A stretch of 9,439 nucleotides of DNA from Gammaproteobacteria bacterium. GTDB lineage: Bacteria > Pseudomonadota > Gammaproteobacteria > S144-34. The notes under the pieces were generated by a model. That model was not told where the DNA came from. It ran no database searches and saw only the letters and a program-made list of their open reading frames with translations. Shown here piece by piece: positions 6,401 through 9,439 of this stretch. Each line of letters starts with the position of its first letter. The first letter of the stretch is position 1. The stretch is from NCBI GenBank assembly GCA_015494165.1, contig WGBS01000082.1:1-9439 (forward strand), read 5' to 3'. Position numbers and translations under genes: made by a program.

Positions 6401-6963
6401 CCGTAGGAGACGTCGTCGCGGGTATGCATTTGGTGGCGGCGCGTTCCGCGGCGCTCGTAGCGTTCGTTCGGGAGACGCACCGGTGGGGATGGTGCCTCGC
6501 ACGGGCTGCAGGTGACGGCTGCTCCGGCAGCCCGGGAGGCGACGTGGCGCAGGCGATAGTCGGGACGCCCCGGTCATCCAGGGAGAAGATACCCGCCGGC
6601 GCCAGGGCGGTACGGGGCCCCTATCGTTTGCCCGAAGCGCTCGAGCTCGTGGAGATCATCGAGGTGGTGCCTGCTGGCGAGGAGCCGGTCTACGACCTCA
6701 CGGTCCCGGAGACGGCGTGCTGGCTCGCCGACGGCATCGTCAGCCATAACTCGGGTGCGATCGAGCAGGATGCGGACCTGATCGTGTTCCTGTACCGCGA
6801 CGAGGTCTACAACGAGGACAGCCCCGACAAGGGCGTGGCCGAGGTGATCATCGGCAAGCAGCGCAACGGCCCCGTGGGCACGGTGCGCCTGACCTTCCTC
6901 GGGCAGTACACGCGCTTCGAGAACTTCATCTCCGAGGTCTACACGAGCGGGGAGTACGCATGA
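3490..6963 (+). CDS. dnaB: Replicative DNA helicase DnaB, precursor with two inteins
   Basis: DnaB is the hexameric helicase that unwinds DNA at the bacterial replication fork using ATP. The 1157-residue precursor contains three extein parts: residues 1-230, 727-891 and 1088-1157. Together they make 465 residues, the normal DnaB length. The first part holds the N-terminal domain (HSITAEQAVLGGLMLDN, residues 23-39), the linker region and the P-loop start GRPSMGK (224-230). The second begins TSWALN, completing the Walker A motif, and includes FSMEMPGEQL, Walker B VVVDYLQLM (Asp830) and SQLNRGVEQR. It ends at MSDLRE (886-891). The third begins SGAIEQDADLIVF and contains the arginine-finger block GKQRNGP (1122-1128). 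The ATG at 3490 has a strong Shine-Dalgarno GGAGGAG at 3481-3487. The stop overlaps the alr start by four bases. No stop or frameshift interrupts any part, so the helicase should be functional once both inteins are removed. Confidence 0.97.
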   Translation: MSESAQPAPLADAGGERLRLPPHSITAEQAVLGGLMLDNEAWDRVADRVSEEDFYRRDHRLIFRAIAALAEAGRPFDVVTLSEWLDGQGLLEEAGGLAYLGTLAKDTPSAANITHYADIVREHSVLRQLARVGTEIAGRAYEPEGRSVSELLDEAERAVFRIAEQGRRAREGFVDIRELLRRTVDRIDELHERDSPITGVATGFTDFDERTSGLQPGDLVIVAGRPSMGKCIVEGSRVLDPETGRLEPIEARVRGRRAPLVSLDAKGRLVPARASAFVDDGRKPVWRVRTALGREILATAPHPFLTIEGWKRLEELRVGEHVAVPRRLPFFGRRRLPDAEVRLIAYFLTDGSVVGTSPAFTNGDPRLRADFERAVRARFPGVRCVCGDHGGRRTPTLRVVRERAALREARARLARRLRRAMEARGLSMHALAARAGVTAGAVHGWCHGRATPAAAHLARVLPLLGWGSEAESEAARARWNGDNPVTLWLREIGLWGRTAREKAVPEVVFELGRDQLALFLNRAFACDGSAYVQNGDQAGISYATSSERLARDMQHLLLRFGVVAKLRERRMRYGDGYRRAWELRITRQEDIATFAREIGIFGKEEALARALAASRGKRCKVNLDTVPPGVWRLIERAKGQRSWADLSRALGHGRGHNLHVGRRGISRRRLARIAEALGDEALANLARSDVYWDRIEAIEYAGLRQVYDLTVPGHHNFVADDLIVHNTSWALNVAEHAAIKDKVPVAIFSMEMPGEQLAMRLLSSLGRIDQHKIRSGRLDEEDWPRLSSAVQILSEAPLFIDDTAALTPAELRARARRLKREHGLGLVVVDYLQLMQVPGTRENRATEISEISRSLKALAKELHVPVVALSQLNRGVEQRPNKRPMMSDLRECVTGDTLVVLADGRRLPIRDLVGRSPEVVAVDRDGRLVAARAGPVWEVGRKRVTQVRLADGRCIRATADHRLLTDAGWQAVGDVVAGMHLVAARSAALVAFVRETHRWGWCLARAAGDGCSGSPGGDVAQAIVGTPRSSREKIPAGARAVRGPYRLPEALELVEIIEVVPAGEEPVYDLTVPETACWLADGIVSHNSGAIEQDADLIVFLYRDEVYNEDSPDKGVAEVIIGKQRNGPVGTVRLTFLGQYTRFENFISEVYTSGEYA
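4180..5667 (+). mobile_element. Intein 1 in DnaB P-loop, with LAGLIDADG homing endonuclease
   Basis: A 496-residue protein-splicing element (precursor residues 231-726) inserted between Lys and Thr of the Walker A motif. Splicing signals are complete: Cys231 begins block A (CIVEGSRVLDPETG), block B has Thr299 and His302 in ATAPHPFLT, block F is QVYDLTVPGHHNFVADD (705-721), and block G ends IVHN with His725 and Asn726. The +1 residue is Thr727. The homing endonuclease shows two LAGLIDADG-type motifs, LIAYFLTDGS (343-352, Asp350) and LFLNRAFACDGS (518-529, Asp527), so it looks intact. An Xre-like helix-turn-helix segment lies between them (about 417-466) and a second helix-turn-helix-like segment follows (about 630-678). 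The P-loop is a known intein site in DnaB, for example in mycobacteria. An active endonuclease would spread the element by cutting intein-free dnaB alleles. Endonuclease activity is inferred from the motifs. Confidence 0.95.
4501..5565 (+). other. Homing endonuclease region of intein 1
   Basis: This part of intein 1 (precursor residues about 338-692) lies between splicing blocks B and F. Both catalytic acidic residues expected of a single-chain LAGLIDADG enzyme are present (Asp350 and Asp527). The typical NPVTLWLREIGLWGRTAREK block with PEVVFELGRDQLALF leads into the second motif. The two motifs are about 175 residues apart, wider than usual because about 70-80 residues containing a helix-turn-helix are inserted between them. 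The tail from about residue 626 has SWADLSRALG and GISRRRLARIAEALG, the helices of a second DNA-binding-like unit, ending in SDVYWDRI. The boundaries are approximate. Confidence 0.75.
6163..6750 (+). mobile_element. Intein 2 in DnaB, endonuclease-deficient mini-intein
   Basis: A 196-residue intein (precursor residues 892-1087) inserted between MSDLRE and SGAIEQD of the helicase, the second known intein site of DnaB. Block A is CVTGDTLVVLADGRRLPIRD with Cys892. Block B has Thr958 and His961 in RATADHRLLT. Block F is PVYDLTVPETACWLADG (1066-1082), and block G ends IVSHN with His1086 and Asn1087. The +1 nucleophile is Ser1088. The usual His-Asn-Phe of block F is replaced by Ala-Cys-Trp, a variant seen in other inteins. 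Between blocks B and F are only about 90 residues and no intact LAGLIDADG motif. A stretch reading LARAAGDGC (1003-1011) resembles a decayed first motif. Codons such as ATA, TTG, GTA, ACA and AGG are far commoner here than in neighbouring genes, suggesting separate ancestry. All splicing residues remain, so splicing is expected. Confidence 0.92.
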
Positions 6964-8072
6964 GGCGCATGGCGCAGGTGACGGTCGACCCCGACGCCCT
7001 GCGCCACAACCTCGCCCGTGCCCGCGAGGCGGCGGGGCCGGGACGCCGCGTCATGGCCGTGGTCAAGGCCGACGCCTACGGCCACGGGCTGGCCGAGGCG
7101 GCGCAGGCGCTCGCGGAGGCCGACGCGCTGGCGGTGGCCTGCATCGGCGAGGCGGCCTGCCTCCGCGAGCTCGGCTGGCGCGGCCGCGTGGTGGTGCTGG
7201 AGGGCGTGGGCGACGCCGCGGGGCTGCGCGAGGCGGCGGCGCTCGGCGTCGACCTGGTCGTGCACGCGCCGGAGCAGCTCGCGCTGCTCGAGGCCTCGCC
7301 GCCGCGCCGCCCGCTGGACCTCTGGCTCAAGCTCGACACCGGCATGCACCGCCTCGGCTTCGACCCGGACGAGGCGGCCGCGCTGCAGGCGCGCGTCGCG
7401 GCGCTGCCCGGCGCGGGGACGGTGCGCTGGATGACGCATCTGGCCTGCGCCGACGAGCGCGCGAGCCCCGCCACCGCGCGCCAGCTCGAGCGCTTCGCGC
7501 GGGCGCTCGCGGGCCTGCCGGGCGAGCGCTCGGCGGCGAACTCCGGCGGGCTCCTCGCCTGGCCGCAGGCGCGCCTCGACTGGGTGCGGCCGGGCATCAT
7601 GCTCTACGGCGTCTCGCCCTTCGCCGGCGGCGAGGGCGCACGGGAGGGGCTGCGGCCGGCGATGCGCTTCGAGACGCGCCTCATCGCCGTCACGCGCAGG
7701 CGCCGCGGCGACGCCCTCGGCTACGGCGGCGCCTGGGTGTGCCCGGAGGACATGCCGGTCGGCGTCGCCGCGGCGGGCTACGCCGACGGCTATCCGCGCC
7801 ACGCGCCGGCGGGCACGCCCGTGCTCGTGCGCGGGCGCGAGGCCGCGCTCGTCGGGCGCGTGTCCATGGACATGATCCTCGTCGATCTGCGTGCGGTGCC
7901 GGAGGCGCGCCCCGGCGACGTGGTCGCGCTGTGGGGGCCGGAGCTTCCGGTCGAGCGCGTCGCCGCGCGCGCCGGCACCATCGCCTACGAGCTCCTGTGC
8001 GCCGCGGGGGCGCGCGCCGGGCGGCGCCTTCTGGCACAGCCGCGGGCCCTCGCCGGCGGCGGGGGCGCCTGA
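6960..8072 (+). CDS. alr: Alanine racemase, PLP-dependent
   Basis: This cytoplasmic enzyme interconverts L- and D-alanine and supplies D-alanine for peptidoglycan precursors. The 370-residue protein is of normal length. The pyridoxal phosphate lysine is Lys36 in AVVKADAYGHG (residues 33-43). The second catalytic base should be Tyr255 in DALGYGGAW. Further family blocks are WLKLDTGMHRLGF (122-134), the SAANSGG segment (201-207), RPGIMLYGVSP (220-230), AGYADGYPR (272-280) and GRVSMDM (299-305), followed by YELLC near the C-terminus. The ATG at 6960 overlaps the dnaB stop as ATGA. A second ATG at 6969 would remove three residues and is an alternative start. Overlap with dnaB suggests translational coupling. 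The sequence does not show whether it is the biosynthetic or a catabolic (DadX-type) enzyme; context favours the biosynthetic Alr. Confidence 0.95.
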   Translation: MRRMAQVTVDPDALRHNLARAREAAGPGRRVMAVVKADAYGHGLAEAAQALAEADALAVACIGEAACLRELGWRGRVVVLEGVGDAAGLREAAALGVDLVVHAPEQLALLEASPPRRPLDLWLKLDTGMHRLGFDPDEAAALQARVAALPGAGTVRWMTHLACADERASPATARQLERFARALAGLPGERSAANSGGLLAWPQARLDWVRPGIMLYGVSPFAGGEGAREGLRPAMRFETRLIAVTRRRRGDALGYGGAWVCPEDMPVGVAAAGYADGYPRHAPAGTPVLVRGREAALVGRVSMDMILVDLRAVPEARPGDVVALWGPELPVERVAARAGTIAYELLCAAGARAGRRLLAQPRALAGGGGA

Positions 8073-8075
8073 GCC

Positions 8076-9439
<1,364 letters not shown>

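Noticed and set aside
4378..6480. A 700-codon open frame on the minus strand opposite dnaB
   Set aside because: It lies opposite a clear helicase/intein frame, has low-complexity Arg/Ala/His-rich composition and shows no family motif. Long antisense frames are expected at this GC content.
6163..6750. Intein 2 as a frameshifted or dead element
   Set aside because: The frame is continuous and Cys892, Thr958, His961, His1086, Asn1087 and Ser1088 are all present, so the splicing domain appears functional even though the endonuclease is gone.

Overview
This is a very GC-rich stretch (about three quarters G+C by eye) in which every supported gene lies on the + strand. The order rpsF - priB - rpsR - DUF2232 membrane protein - rplI - dnaB - alr - radA, with priB between the genes for S6 and S18, points to a high-GC gammaproteobacterium, possibly a relative of the Ectothiorhodospiraceae/Chromatiales. 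That placement is inferred from gene order and composition; no rRNA is present to confirm it.

Layout: positions 1-82 hold no recognisable gene. A NYN-domain (DUF88-like) protein fills 83-778. A 182-base leader (779-960) carries a plausible promoter and two hairpins ahead of the ribosomal protein operon rpsF-priB-rpsR-DUF2232-rplI (961-3392), whose genes are separated by 1-24 bases. A short spacer with a TATAAT box and a palindromic hairpin precedes dnaB (3490-6963), which overlaps alr by four bases. The gene for RadA starts 3 bases after alr and runs off the right edge only a few codons short of the usual family length.

The notable feature is dnaB. The reading frame encodes 1157 residues, but only 465 belong to the replicative helicase. 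Two in-frame inteins make up the rest. Intein 1 (496 residues) splits the ATPase P-loop between Lys and Thr and carries a LAGLIDADG homing endonuclease plus two helix-turn-helix-like segments. Intein 2 (196 residues) splits the conserved block just before SGAIEQD. It has no intact endonuclease, only what looks like a relic of one, and its codon use differs visibly from the rest of the window. Removing both restores a DnaB of normal length with intact motifs, so helicase production should depend on two protein-splicing reactions.

The genes combine translation (S6, S18, bL9), replication and repair (PriB for replisome restart, DnaB helicase, RadA branch migration) and cell-wall precursor supply (alanine racemase). 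This is a conserved core neighbourhood; the inteins, and possibly the NYN gene, are the accessory elements.
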